Below the pieces are notes generated by a model. The model worked only from the letters and a program-made list of their open reading frames with translations. It searched no databases and was not told the origin of the DNA. A DNA stretch of 64,000 bases from contig NZ_CP172404.1 of NCBI RefSeq assembly GCF_048213115.1, positions 3,906,001 through 3,970,000 of the forward strand. Reading direction: 5' to 3'. The translations under genes and the position numbers were made by a program. Source of the DNA: Niveibacterium terrae (GTDB lineage Bacteria; Pseudomonadota; Gammaproteobacteria; Burkholderiales; Rhodocyclaceae). Of the stretch, positions 18,285 to 26,873 are shown piece after piece. Each line of letters begins with the position of its first letter. Within the stretch, counting starts at the first letter, position 1.

Positions 18285-19537
18285 TCGCCCGCATCCTGTA
18301 CACGGCGCTGTGGTGGCTCGCCGCGCCGTTGATCCTGCTCCGCCTCGTCTGGCGGGCGCGCCGTCAACCTGAGTACCTGCAGGATCTTCGCGAACGCCTG
18401 GGCTTCTACCCGGAAGCCGCAGCGGCGAAGCGGATCTGGATCCACGCGGTCTCGGTCGGCGAGACGCGCGCGGCCCAGCCGCTGGTCCGCGCATTGCGCC
18501 AGCGCTATCCGGACCACCGTCTGCTGCTGACCCAGATGACGCCGACCGGGCGCGCGACAGCGCGGCAGCTCTATGGCGACGAGGTCGAGATCGCCTATCT
18601 GCCCTACGACACGCCCGGCTGCGTGCGCCGCTTCCTGAAGCGCTTCCGCCCCGAATGCGGCGTGCTGATGGAGACCGAAGTCTGGCCCAACCTGCTCGCC
18701 GGGGCACACAGCGCGGGCGTCCCCATCCTGCTCGCGAACGCACGGCTCTCCGAACGTTCGGCGCGCGGCTATGCGCGGCTGGGCGGCTTTTCCCGCACCG
18801 CTTTCGCGAGCATCGCTCATATCGGCGCCCAGACCGAGGCCGACGCGGCGCGGTTGCGCGCCGCCGGGGCGAGAGCGGTCAGCGTCACCGGCAACATCAA
18901 GTACGAGATCACGCCGCCCGCGGAAGCCAGCGAGCAGGCCGCGCGCTTCCGCGAGCGGATCGGGGCGCGAGCAGTGCTGATCGCGGCGAGCACCCGCGAA
19001 GGCGAGGAGGGGCCTCTGCTCGAAGCCTTCGCCCGCCACGCGCCCGCCGATCTTCTGCTGCTTCTGGTGCCTCGGCACCCCCAGCGCTTCGCGCAAGTCG
19101 CCGCGCTCGTCAAAGCGCGCGGCCTTTCGCTGCAACAGCGCAGCGACGAGACGACGCTTGAAGCGACGACCCGGGTCTGGCTCGGGGACAGCATGGGCGA
19201 GATGTTCGCGTACTACGCGACGGCCGATGTCGCGATCATCGGCGGGAGCTGGGAGCCCCTGGGCGGGCAGAGCATCATCGAAGCCTGCGCTTCGGGCATT
19301 CCGGCGATCGTCGGTCCGCACACCTTCAACTTCACCCAGGCCTGCGCGCTCGCCATCGACGCAGGAGCCGCGCTGCGCTGCGCCGACCTCGACGAGGCGG
19401 TGCGCGAAGCCTGCGCGTTGCTCGCTTCACCGGAGCGCTGCCGCGCGATGGGCGAAGCCGGCAGCCGTCTCGTCGCCGAACACCGCGGCGCCTGCGCGGC
19501 AAGCTTGGAACTGATCGCCCCCTACATCAGGAATTGA
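18281..19537 (+). CDS. waaA: 3-deoxy-D-manno-octulosonic acid transferase
   Basis: This 418-residue GT30 enzyme transfers Kdo to lipid IVA. An N-terminal membrane anchor (ILYTALWWLAAPLILLRLVW) is followed by WIHAVSVGETRAAQPL, METEVWPNLL, ASTREGEEG, VPRHPQRF and the C-terminal GGSWEPLGGQSIIEACA and GPHTFNF motifs, all WaaA hallmarks. A longer open frame reaches 17906 but lies inside waaC. The ATG at 18281 is fixed by the membrane anchor and the overlap with the waaC stop. Confidence 0.96.
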   Translation: MIARILYTALWWLAAPLILLRLVWRARRQPEYLQDLRERLGFYPEAAAAKRIWIHAVSVGETRAAQPLVRALRQRYPDHRLLLTQMTPTGRATARQLYGDEVEIAYLPYDTPGCVRRFLKRFRPECGVLMETEVWPNLLAGAHSAGVPILLANARLSERSARGYARLGGFSRTAFASIAHIGAQTEADAARLRAAGARAVSVTGNIKYEITPPAEASEQAARFRERIGARAVLIAASTREGEEGPLLEAFARHAPADLLLLLVPRHPQRFAQVAALVKARGLSLQQRSDETTLEATTRVWLGDSMGEMFAYYATADVAIIGGSWEPLGGQSIIEACASGIPAIVGPHTFNFTQACALAIDAGAALRCADLDEAVREACALLASPERCRAMGEAGSRLVAEHRGACAASLELIAPYIRN

Positions 19538-19542
19538 GAACC

Positions 19543-19887
19543 ATGTCTTTCGCAAACACCGCGATCCTCGTCACCGGCGACGGCCTCGGCCAGGGAGACG
19601 CTGCGCTGCGCCACAAGCTCGCCGCAAGCTATTTCCGCACCCTGTTCGAGGGTGGCGATCTGCCGCGCGCGATCCTGTTCTATGCGGACGGAGTCAAGCT
19701 CGTGACCGGGACTTCGCCCTGCCTCGAAGAGCTCAAGGCGCTGGCCACGGCCGGCGTGCCGCTGATCATCTGCCGCACCTGCCTGGATTTTTACGGCCTG
19801 ATCGACGAGGTCGCGGTCGGCGAAATCGGCAACATGATGAGGATCGTCGAAGCGCAGGGCGAAGCGGACAAGGTCATCACGATCTGA
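19543..19887 (+). CDS. DsrE family protein
   Basis: This 114-residue small cytoplasmic protein has the DsrE/DsrF fold. It begins with the strand ANTAILVTGDGLGQGD and has an ILFYADGVKLV segment, a LKALATAGVPLIICRTC stretch ending in a CxxC pair, and a DEVAVGEIGNM segment. DsrE proteins are linked to sulfur relay or tRNA thiolation, but many family members have no assigned role. The CRTC motif could support thiol chemistry. I prefer the ATG at 19543; a TTG nine bases upstream is in frame. It follows waaA by only five bases, so it is probably co-transcribed with the LPS genes. Confidence 0.85.
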   Translation: MSFANTAILVTGDGLGQGDAALRHKLAASYFRTLFEGGDLPRAILFYADGVKLVTGTSPCLEELKALATAGVPLIICRTCLDFYGLIDEVAVGEIGNMMRIVEAQGEADKVITI

Positions 19888-20046
19888 CGGTGGCTTCACC
19901 GCAGACAAGCCTCCCCCCGCTTAGGGCCAAGCTGCCCAGACTGTGACCGATTTCATATCGATACAGTTATTGCCACTTGTGCTCCAACGGATTTATCGTG
20001 TGGCCTCGTGCCAAGATGAAGGCATGCGTTCAGCGCCGAGAATCCG

Positions 20047-20397
20047 ATGCCGCGTTCCCTTGCCTGCCTGCTCTGCCTCATCTTCACCCTCAGCGCCTGT
20101 GCGGGGGTGAGCGACGCTTCGGCTGCCGAGCTGCACGTACTGGCGCGCAATCCCGAAGGCGTGCGCACGGACGATCCGGCCTGGCTGAGCAAATTGAGCC
20201 AGGCGAGCGGCGTTCCGGTCCGCTTCGCCGCGGCCGTCTCGGCGCGCCGCGCCGCTTACCGGATTGCCTGCGATCCCGATACCGATTCCTGCTCCGTGGC
20301 ACTCTCGCGCCTTGCCGCGAGCGGCCTGCTCGATCAGATAGAAACTGAAGGTCGCAAGACCCTGCCTAGCCCTCCCGCGTCTGCCACGCTTCACTGA
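20047..20397 (+). CDS. Small lipoprotein upstream of the S8 protease, possibly propeptide-like
   Basis: This 116-residue protein has a signal peptide with a lipobox (L15-S-A-C18), predicting lipidation at Cys18. After AAELHVLARNPEG, residues of about 48-105 (LSQASGVPVRFAAAVSARR, then ALSRLAASGLLDQIE) loosely resemble the beta-alpha-beta propeptide (I9-like) fold found at the N-terminus of subtilases. It ends nine bases before the subtilase start. I do not recognise a named family. A role as a membrane-bound inhibitor or folding partner of the next gene product is inference from resemblance and position. Confidence 0.65.
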   Translation: MPRSLACLLCLIFTLSACAGVSDASAAELHVLARNPEGVRTDDPAWLSKLSQASGVPVRFAAAVSARRAAYRIACDPDTDSCSVALSRLAASGLLDQIETEGRKTLPSPPASATLH

Positions 20398-20406
20398 GTC
20401 GTCATC

Positions 20407-22281
20407 ATGAAACTCCCTATTCGATCTTCTCTGGCCTTGGTCTGTGCTCTGCTCGCAGGCACTGCGTTCGCCGATGAGAACGCCCGCGTCATCGTCAAGT
20501 ACCGGAACAGTTCGACCGTGGCGCTGCAAACCGCCAGCTCGCGCGCGACGATTCTCAGCAGCCGCACCGGCGAGAGCGTGTCGACGGCAAGGACGATCGC
20601 ACCGCGGATGGACGTCGTGCAGGCCAGCAACATCAGTTCGGCAAAACTCGCAGCCCGGCTCGCGGCTCAGGCCGACGTCGAGTACGCAGTGCCCGACCGG
20701 ATCAAGAAGATCAAATCCACGCCCAACGATCCGCTCTATTCGACCCAGTGGAACCTGCTTTCAGCCCAGCCCGCCGCGATCAACGCCCAAGGCGCCTGGG
20801 GCCTGACGACCGGCTCGTCTTCGATCGTCGTCGCGGTCGTCGATACCGGCATCCGCCCGGAGCACCCCGACCTGAAGAACAAGCTGTTTTATACGAGCGG
20901 CGGCACGGTCTATGGCTACGATTTCGTATCCGGCACGACTTTCTCGAACGATGGCGACGGGCGCGACTCCGATCCGACCGACCCGGGCGACTATGTGACC
21001 AGCGCCGAAGCGGCCACCCAGACCTTCAAAGACGCGAGCTGCACGGCAACCAACAGCTCCTGGCACGGCACCCAGGTCGCATCGATCGTCGCCGCCGAAA
21101 CCAACAACTCGACCGGGATGGCCGGCGTCGCTCAGGGCAGCATGATCCTGCCGGTTCGCGTGCTCGGAAAATGCGGCGGCTACGACTCGGACATCATCGC
21201 CGGGATGCGCTGGGCCGCAGGCCTCGCGGTCTCGGGCGTTCCGACCAACCAGCACCCGGCCAAGATCATCAACATGAGCCTCGGCGGTGTCGCTACTTGC
21301 AGCGCGGCTTACCAGGAAGCGATCAGCGAGATCACGAATGCCGGAGTGCTGGTCGTTGCAGCGGCCGGCAACGAGAGCGGGGCAGTCGATGAACCGGCCA
21401 ACTGCTCGGGCGTGCTCGCGGTCGCGGGCGTCCGTCACAACGGCAGCAAGGTCGGCTACAGCAGCTATGGTGCCGAAGTCGGCATCAGCGCGCCGGCCGG
21501 CAACTGCGTCAACACGACCGGCTCCTGCGTCTATCCGATCATCACGGCCAAGAACAGCGGCACGACCAGCGCGGTCAGCAGCACCTACAGCGACTCTTCC
21601 GACTATTCGGTCGGCACCAGCTTTGCCTCGCCTCAGGCGGCCGGCGTCGCGGCGCTGATGCTGGCAGGCAATTCCGCGCTGACCCCGACCAAGCTGATCT
21701 CGCTGATCAAAACGAGTGCGACCGCCTTCACGACGGATTCGACGCTGAAGAGCTGCAACATCGCCACCGACAGCAACGGCCAGTGCAACTGCACGACGAC
21801 GACCTGCGGTGCCGGCATGCTCAATGCGCTCGCTGCGGTCACGCTGGCGCTGAAGCCTTCGGCCAGCATCACGACGGTCAGCTCGGCGACGGCCGGAACG
21901 GCGCTGACGCTGGACGGCAGCGGCAGCAGCGCTTCCGGCTCGCGGACGATCGCGAGCTACGCGTGGTCGGTCACGTCGGGCAGCGGAATCGTTTCGTCCT
22001 TCACGAGCACAGACCAGGCCAAAGCAGTGCTGCTGCCTTCGGCGGCCGGAACGATCACGGTCTCGCTGACCGTGACCGACAGCGAAGGACTGACCGACAC
22101 GACCAGCACGACTTTCACCGTCGCCGCGGCCAGCACGACGACGGGAGGAACAACGGGCGGAACGACCACGACAACAACCACGACGACTTCGTCGGGCGGC
22201 GGTGGCGGCGCGCTCGATCCGCTTGCGCTGATCGCGCTGCTGGGCCTCGCCGGCCTGGGTTGGACGGCAAAGCGCCGCTGA
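20407..22281 (+). CDS. Exported S8 (subtilisin-like) serine protease with sorting tail
   Basis: This 624-residue protein has a signal peptide (cleavage near AFA, residue 22) and a propeptide-like region to about 100. The S8 domain has Asp146 (VAVVDTGIRPEHPDL), His220 (SSWHGTQVASI), Asn322 (AAAGNESG) and Ser405 (GTSFASPQAAG), so the catalytic set is intact. A PKD-like Ig domain follows (about 485-575). A Gly/Thr linker and a tail come next: a GGGGG stretch, a hydrophobic helix (LALIALLGLAGLGW) and terminal KRR. That tail resembles the GlyGly-CTERM sorting signal cut by rhombosortase. The gene follows the lipoprotein gene by nine bases. Confidence 0.92.
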   Translation: MKLPIRSSLALVCALLAGTAFADENARVIVKYRNSSTVALQTASSRATILSSRTGESVSTARTIAPRMDVVQASNISSAKLAARLAAQADVEYAVPDRIKKIKSTPNDPLYSTQWNLLSAQPAAINAQGAWGLTTGSSSIVVAVVDTGIRPEHPDLKNKLFYTSGGTVYGYDFVSGTTFSNDGDGRDSDPTDPGDYVTSAEAATQTFKDASCTATNSSWHGTQVASIVAAETNNSTGMAGVAQGSMILPVRVLGKCGGYDSDIIAGMRWAAGLAVSGVPTNQHPAKIINMSLGGVATCSAAYQEAISEITNAGVLVVAAAGNESGAVDEPANCSGVLAVAGVRHNGSKVGYSSYGAEVGISAPAGNCVNTTGSCVYPIITAKNSGTTSAVSSTYSDSSDYSVGTSFASPQAAGVAALMLAGNSALTPTKLISLIKTSATAFTTDSTLKSCNIATDSNGQCNCTTTTCGAGMLNALAAVTLALKPSASITTVSSATAGTALTLDGSGSSASGSRTIASYAWSVTSGSGIVSSFTSTDQAKAVLLPSAAGTITVSLTVTDSEGLTDTTSTTFTVAAASTTTGGTTGGTTTTTTTTTSSGGGGGALDPLALIALLGLAGLGWTAKRR

Positions 22282-22388
22282 ACACGAATCGCCCCAGGGC
22301 AGTCGATGAAACTGTTCTGGGGCCAATCCTTGTCTCGGCAGGGTTTGATGTGTTCTGATGCGCTGATCGAATCGATCATGGCTTCAGG

Positions 22389-23204
22389 ATGAGTCTCTTC
22401 TTCAAAGTCGCACAGACTGCCCTGCTATGCACCGCCGCGTTCTCGCCCCTGGCTGTGGAGGCAGAGCTTTCCCAGCCCCCAAGCAGAATCCAGGCACCCA
22501 CGCTCCTCAAGCCGGAGGTCCAAATCCCTGTCCCGGGAAAAACCTTCGTCGGAAATAACCCCGATCCACGCTTCGCTGGCTACCTGAAGGACTGGATAGC
22601 GCAGATCGGGCAAAGCAAATTCGAATCCCTTACCCCTGGCGACCAAGGGCAGTCTTTCGTCAGTGCCGAGATCGGCAGGAACGGACAACTCGTCAGACTC
22701 AGACTGTTGAGATCATCCGGCAACAGGGTCTTTGACAGCGCAGTTCTCTCAGCCATCAATAGGGCTGCGCCCTTTGCCCCCATTTCCGAAGGCATGGTTC
22801 GTGGCACCGAAGTGCTGGTCATCAACCGCGCTTTTTCCTTTGCTCAGCAGGACCAGGCGCTGGCCGATGCGGGAAGCACGGGAGCCAAGGCTGCCCTCTT
22901 CGATTCACCTGAATCACACCATCAGCTGGTCTACCTCGGAGCCCCGGATATGAAGCGCTGCGGCATCGCTTATCCGCCCGAATCGCTGAGGGCCGAAGAG
23001 ACGGGAGTCACCCGATTGCTACTGCTGTTGACACCCGAAGGTGAAGTCCTCGCCGCCAAGGTGGAAATCTCCAGTGGCCATCCACGCCTCGATGAAGCTG
23101 CGATCGATTCGTTCGCGCTATGCACGTTTCCTCCGCGGAAGATCGATGGAGTCCCGGTACTTGGCTGGGAGCGACTCGATTACGAATGGCGACTCACCGA
23201 TTAG
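22389..23204 (+). CDS. Exported protein with two TonB C-terminal-like domains
   Basis: This 271-residue protein has an N-terminal signal peptide (FFKVAQTALLCTAAFSPLAV). Two regions look like TonB-C domains. The first, about residues 60-150, contains VSAEIGRNGQLVRLRLLRSS and FDSAVLSAINRAAPFAP. The second, about 175-268, contains AYPPESLRAEETGVTRLLLL and a VEISSGHPRLDEAAIDS segment. It lacks the transmembrane anchor and Pro-rich linker of true TonB, so it is likely a free periplasmic or secreted protein with TonB-like folds. The function is unknown. It stands alone between the protease and psd. Confidence 0.75.
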   Translation: MSLFFKVAQTALLCTAAFSPLAVEAELSQPPSRIQAPTLLKPEVQIPVPGKTFVGNNPDPRFAGYLKDWIAQIGQSKFESLTPGDQGQSFVSAEIGRNGQLVRLRLLRSSGNRVFDSAVLSAINRAAPFAPISEGMVRGTEVLVINRAFSFAQQDQALADAGSTGAKAALFDSPESHHQLVYLGAPDMKRCGIAYPPESLRAEETGVTRLLLLLTPEGEVLAAKVEISSGHPRLDEAAIDSFALCTFPPRKIDGVPVLGWERLDYEWRLTD

Positions 23205-23262
23205 TGATCGTCAGTCACCGGCGAGCCGCTACAATCGCGGCTCCTGAATGCGAGGCTATTCC

Positions 23263-24102
23263 GTGTCCGACCGCCTGAAAGTCCTTCCCCAGTATCTGAT
23301 CCCGAAACAGGCCTTGACGGTTCTTGCCGGGAAATTCGCCGGCTGGCAGGGTGGGGCGATCACCCATGCGGCAATCCGGCGCTTCGTCGCCCGCTACCGC
23401 GTCGAGATGAGCGAAGCAGCGAATCCCGACATCGCGAGCTACGCGAGCTTCAACGATTTCTTCACCCGGGCCCTCAAACCCGGCGCCCGCCCGATCGCCG
23501 ACAGCCGCTTCATCTGCCCGGTCGACGGCGCGATCAGCCAGTTCGGCGCGATCGAAGCGGGGCGGATCTTCCAGGCCAAGGGCCACCGCTACACGGCGAC
23601 AGAGCTGCTCGGCGGCGGCGAGGCGCTCGCCAGGCCGTTCGTTGACGGGCAGTTTGCGACGATATACCTGTCGCCGCGCGACTACCACCGCATCCACATG
23701 CCGATGGCCGGACGGCTCACGCGGATGATCCATGTGCCGGGTGAGCTGTTCTCGGTCAATCCGCTGACCGCGCGCGGCGTACCCGGACTGTTCGCGCGCA
23801 ACGAGCGCGTCGTCTGTCTGTTCGACGGGGACTGCGGACCTTTCGCGCTGGTGCTGGTCGGCGCGACGATCGTCGGCAGCATGGCGACCGTCTGGCACGG
23901 CGTCGTCAATCCGCCGCGCCCGGGCAGGATCCGCGAATGGAGTTACGAAGGCCGGAACATCGCGCTTGAAAAAGGCCAGGAGATGGGCCGTTTCCTGCTC
24001 GGTTCGACCGTCGTGATGCTGTTCCCAAAGGATTCGCTCGCCTTCAACCCCGAGTGGGCCCCCGGCAAGCCGGTCAGACTCGGTACGCCGGCAAGCGTCT
24101 GA
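23263..24102 (+). CDS. psd: Phosphatidylserine decarboxylase
   Basis: This 279-residue pyruvoyl-dependent inner-membrane enzyme makes phosphatidylethanolamine. It has the self-processing LGST motif near the C-terminus (RFLLGSTVVML), ICPVDGAISQFG with the conserved Asp, and YLSPRDYHRIHMP with the conserved His. I use the GTG at 23263: a GAGG lies seven bases upstream, and the resulting N-terminus (then SDRLKVLPQYLIPK) aligns residue for residue with E. coli Psd. An ATG 15 bases earlier at 23248 is the alternative. It appears to be monocistronic. Confidence 0.95.
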   Translation: MSDRLKVLPQYLIPKQALTVLAGKFAGWQGGAITHAAIRRFVARYRVEMSEAANPDIASYASFNDFFTRALKPGARPIADSRFICPVDGAISQFGAIEAGRIFQAKGHRYTATELLGGGEALARPFVDGQFATIYLSPRDYHRIHMPMAGRLTRMIHVPGELFSVNPLTARGVPGLFARNERVVCLFDGDCGPFALVLVGATIVGSMATVWHGVVNPPRPGRIREWSYEGRNIALEKGQEMGRFLLGSTVVMLFPKDSLAFNPEWAPGKPVRLGTPASV

Positions 24103-24120
24103 TCTGTCGCCGCAAGCTCA

Positions 24121-24236
24121 GTAGGGTGGAATCGGAGCGGAGCGACATTCCACCGCTTACGAATGACAGCCTTGTCCTTCAGGCTCTCCGTCGCTGAGTG
24201 GTGGCGGATTGCCCCCTTGGGGCGAATCCGCCCTAC
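24121..24236. repeat. Paired REP-like intergenic element
   Basis: Two imperfect inverted repeat units lie between psd and the next gene: GTAGGGTGGAAT with ATTCCACC (24121-24154), and GGCGGATT with AATCCGCCCTAC (about 24203-24236). The outer GTAGGGTGG and CCGCCCTAC ends are themselves nearly complementary, so the whole block could fold into one large hairpin. The layout is like dispersed palindromic repeats of proteobacteria. Confidence 0.55.
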
Positions 24237-24263
24237 GGCCGCCCCCACAGGAAGAGAGTGAAG

Positions 24264-24617
24264 CTACTTCGTGATCGGCGCGTTGCGGCCCGAATACAGG
24301 TCGCTCATCCGCTGCGCGGCCTCGTTGACCGAACTCTTCGCGTGCTCGTTGCAGTAGCGCGTCACAAACATCTCGACGGTGCCGTTGGAGACATCGGAAA
24401 CCTGCTGGGCCTGGCGCGCATAGTTGTGCCCGCTCAGAAAACCCCTGGCCCACGCGATGAAACGCCCGCGCTGCTCGGCATCGTCTTTCGAGCGCGCCCA
24501 CGCGCTGCAGCTCATGTCATCGAGACCCAGAACCCGGGGCGGAGCCGCTTGAGCCGGGACGGCGGCGAGCAGCGCGAAAGCGGACAGCAGCATCGCGATG
24601 GAGCGGGTAATCGACAT
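24264..24617 (-). CDS. Small periplasmic protein with Cys pair
   Basis: This 117-residue protein has a Sec signal peptide (AMLLSAFALLAAVPAQAA). The mature part shows MSCSAWARSKDD, then FIAWARGFLSGHNYARQ and a VEMFVTRYCNEHAKSSVNEAA segment. The pattern of a Cys-containing start, an AW-x-x-GFLSG-x-N helix and a YC-x(n)-AA helix recurs in a group of uncharacterised HdeA/Rap1a-like small periplasmic proteins. The two cysteines probably form a disulfide. No function can be assigned. It lies convergent to psd and 70 bases upstream of the strand-sharing esterase stop. Confidence 0.75.
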   Translation of the reverse strand: MSITRSIAMLLSAFALLAAVPAQAAPPRVLGLDDMSCSAWARSKDDAEQRGRFIAWARGFLSGHNYARQAQQVSDVSNGTVEMFVTRYCNEHAKSSVNEAAQRMSDLYSGRNAPITK

Positions 24618-24687
24618 CCGTAAGCCTCTTCCTGAGCGGCGGCAATACAGCGATTATCCAACAGAGCGCGCGACTGCGCGCGGGAAG

Positions 24688-26193
24688 CTATTCGCTGTAG
24701 CGAAAGGCCTCTTTCCAGAACGCCGCCGGGTAGGCGAGCCGCCCCTGACCGATCGCTTCGGGGATCATGTGGCCAACGCCCGGCAGCACACGGTACTCGT
24801 GCTCCAGACCGAGCGAGGAGAGCATCAGACTGAACTCCCTTGTGATGTTCCTGCCGTGGTCATTGCTGAGCCAGTCCTGCTCGCCGACCAGCACGCGCAG
24901 CGTGCTTCGCGCCGCGATCGCATCGGCGTTGCGGATCGCCCAGGTCGACGGCTTTTGGGCGTCGAAGAACGCGATCGACGCAGCGCGCCCCGCCGCGTCG
25001 GCGGGGCCGAAGGTGTTGGTCAGATAGGCAACGTTCTTCTCATCGCTCCAGTCGATCAACGCGCCGCCCAGCGAGGACGCGGCGCCGAAGGTGTCCGGAT
25101 ACTTGAAGGCGAGGCGCATCGCGCCGAAACCGCCCATCGACCAGCCTTCGAGGCCGCGACCGACAGGGCCGGCGATCGTCCGGTAGCTCGCATCGATGTG
25201 CGGAATCAGGTCGCGGATCAGCACCTCTTCGACCGGACCGCTCTCGACGCCCGGCGCCTTGTCGTTCGCATTGACATACCAACCGATTGGCAGGGCCTGG
25301 ACGAAGACGACGATGGACTCGGGCATCTCGCCGCGCTGCATCGCGGCCTCCATCGCCTTGACCAGAAACCGCCCCTCCCGCTGATTGCCGTTCCCGCCAT
25401 GCAGGTAGTAGATAACCGGATAGCGCTTACCGGAAGACGCATAGCTCTTCGGCAGGTAGAGCATATAGCTACCGAAGCTGCCTGGTCCGCGGCTGGGGGT
25501 TGCGTAGCGATGGTAGCGGGTGCCGGGCGCGGTCTGGGTGATCGGATCGACCCAGGCGGTATCGGGGTCGCGCAACGCCAACGGATCGAAGTGAGCGTCG
25601 AAAGCGCCGCCATGCAGGTGCATCGCGAAGTAGCTGACGATCAGCCGGGTTGTGAAGCCCTCCTGAAGCCCCAGGTAATCCCAATCGCGGGGCGTCGGGA
25701 CCGGCAGCGCGGGCGTCCTGCCCGGGGCGCTCTGGCGCAGGATTCTCGCCTCGTAACCCTTCACCGTCGGCTGGATCACTCCGATGTTCGCGGTGTCGAT
25801 CCGGTAGCGCTCGGCATTCTTGTCGAGGAAGTCGATCAGCTGGCGCAGCCTGGCTTCACGGCCTTGCGGCGGAACACCGTCGATACTGACGATCGAGTAA
25901 TGGTAGCCGAGATAGCTCGCGATCGGAGTCGGAAACCGGCCTTGATAGGCGGGCACCGGCGCGGATTTCGCGGCCCGCCCCTCGCGGGGCAGCCAGATGA
26001 TCACGGGCTGTTTGGTCTGCGGCCGGGCTTCCTGGTAGAAGTCGAAATGGAACGGCCCGCCATCACCTTCCGCATAGCTCTGATCGGGCAGGAAGGTGAA
26101 TGCCTCGGGAGGCTGGGCCTCGGCTGCGACCGCGCTCAAACCGAAGGCATTGATCAGCAGCGTGGCGGCCAGCAGCAGGAATTTTCTTTTCAT
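24688..26193 (-). CDS. Exported alpha/beta-hydrolase esterase
   Basis: This 501-residue protein has a signal peptide (RKFLLLAATLLINAFGLSAV). About 240 residues of unassigned N-terminal region come next. The esterase-D-like domain then shows YPVIYYLHGGNGNQ as oxyanion strand, GLEGWSMGGFGAMRLA with the nucleophile Ser, VLVGEQDWLSND with the likely Asp, and PGVGHMIPEA with the His. The triad looks complete. Substrate unknown; the family includes feruloyl and acetyl esterases and tributyrin esterases. The ATG at 26193 is chosen because the signal peptide starts there. Confidence 0.87.
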   Translation of the reverse strand: MKRKFLLLAATLLINAFGLSAVAAEAQPPEAFTFLPDQSYAEGDGGPFHFDFYQEARPQTKQPVIIWLPREGRAAKSAPVPAYQGRFPTPIASYLGYHYSIVSIDGVPPQGREARLRQLIDFLDKNAERYRIDTANIGVIQPTVKGYEARILRQSAPGRTPALPVPTPRDWDYLGLQEGFTTRLIVSYFAMHLHGGAFDAHFDPLALRDPDTAWVDPITQTAPGTRYHRYATPSRGPGSFGSYMLYLPKSYASSGKRYPVIYYLHGGNGNQREGRFLVKAMEAAMQRGEMPESIVVFVQALPIGWYVNANDKAPGVESGPVEEVLIRDLIPHIDASYRTIAGPVGRGLEGWSMGGFGAMRLAFKYPDTFGAASSLGGALIDWSDEKNVAYLTNTFGPADAAGRAASIAFFDAQKPSTWAIRNADAIAARSTLRVLVGEQDWLSNDHGRNITREFSLMLSSLGLEHEYRVLPGVGHMIPEAIGQGRLAYPAAFWKEAFRYSE

Positions 26194-26561
26194 GGGGACT
26201 CGCGGGTAGCTCAGGCAGGGCGCCGCAGCGCCAAGCATGGGCGACCAGCATACTCAGGACCCCGAAGCGCCGCCCGTTTCAGGTGTAGCGAAATGATTCA
26301 ACCGGAGCGAGGCCTGTCACCGTCTGAGTTCGCTCAATGAACATCTCAGCGACAAGCCTGCGGCGAAAATACCTTATTGTCATTGACCGGCTTCGCCGCG
26401 ACAGGGAGGAAGTGCGCCACAGCTTGTCGTGACACCAAACAGCCTCCGCAATCGAGCCGAACCGCTCCGGGAAGAGCACAATCGACGATCCCGCCAAACA
26501 CGGCAAACAGGCAAACAGGCAAACAGGCGAAGAATTCATACTCCAGGCAGAGAGGAAAAAC
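26194..26561. other. Intergenic region with short tandem repeat
   Basis: No convincing gene is seen in this 368-base stretch upstream of the esterase and downstream of the kinase cluster. It contains three exact tandem copies of GGCAAACA at 26502-26525 plus a partial fourth. The esterase promoter should be here but I cannot place it. Confidence 0.6.
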
Positions 26562-26861
26562 TCACTTCCACTGTCCTCGCCTGGCACGACGAGCCTTATC
26601 CATCGCAGCCCGATAGGAATCCGGCGCATCGGCTGACGCGATGGCAGCACCACTGAGGAGAAGTGCTTCGGCAACATCGATCTGCCCCTTGGTCAGGCAC
26701 TTCCAGGTAGCGCCACCCGCACTGCAGTTGAGGATTTTGCCGTGCTCGGACAGCCACAGCTCGAACGATTGCCTCTGCCCGGTAGCTATTCCGGAAATCC
26801 CCCAGAGAGGCCGAGGAAGATCATCGACGATAGGCCATCCCTGTTCAGAAAGTCCTTGCAC
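26562..26861 (-). CDS. Short nuclease-like (SNase C-terminal half) protein
   Basis: This open frame of up to 99 residues begins at a GTG 12 bases after the kinase stop. From about residue 40 (GKILNCSAGGATWKC through DVAEALLLSGAAIAS and YRAAMDKARRARRGQW) it resembles the C-terminal half of staphylococcal-nuclease-like domains, where a Cys-flanked strand, a helix ending in G-x-A and a final ARRGxW are common. The N-terminal half with the catalytic Arg/Asp residues is missing. No signal peptide is seen. It is either a nonfunctional remnant or a small domain that works with the kinase cluster. The start is uncertain. Confidence 0.5.
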   Translation of the reverse strand: MQGLSEQGWPIVDDLPRPLWGISGIATGQRQSFELWLSEHGKILNCSAGGATWKCLTKGQIDVAEALLLSGAAIASADAPDSYRAAMDKARRARRGQWK

Positions 26862-26873
26862 TTTCCCACTGAT

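Noticed and set aside
26502..26528. Triplicate GGCAAACA tandem repeat as a phase-variation or iteron site
   Set aside because: Three copies are too few to argue for an iteron origin, and no replication gene is near. It lies outside coding sequence with no promoter next to it.
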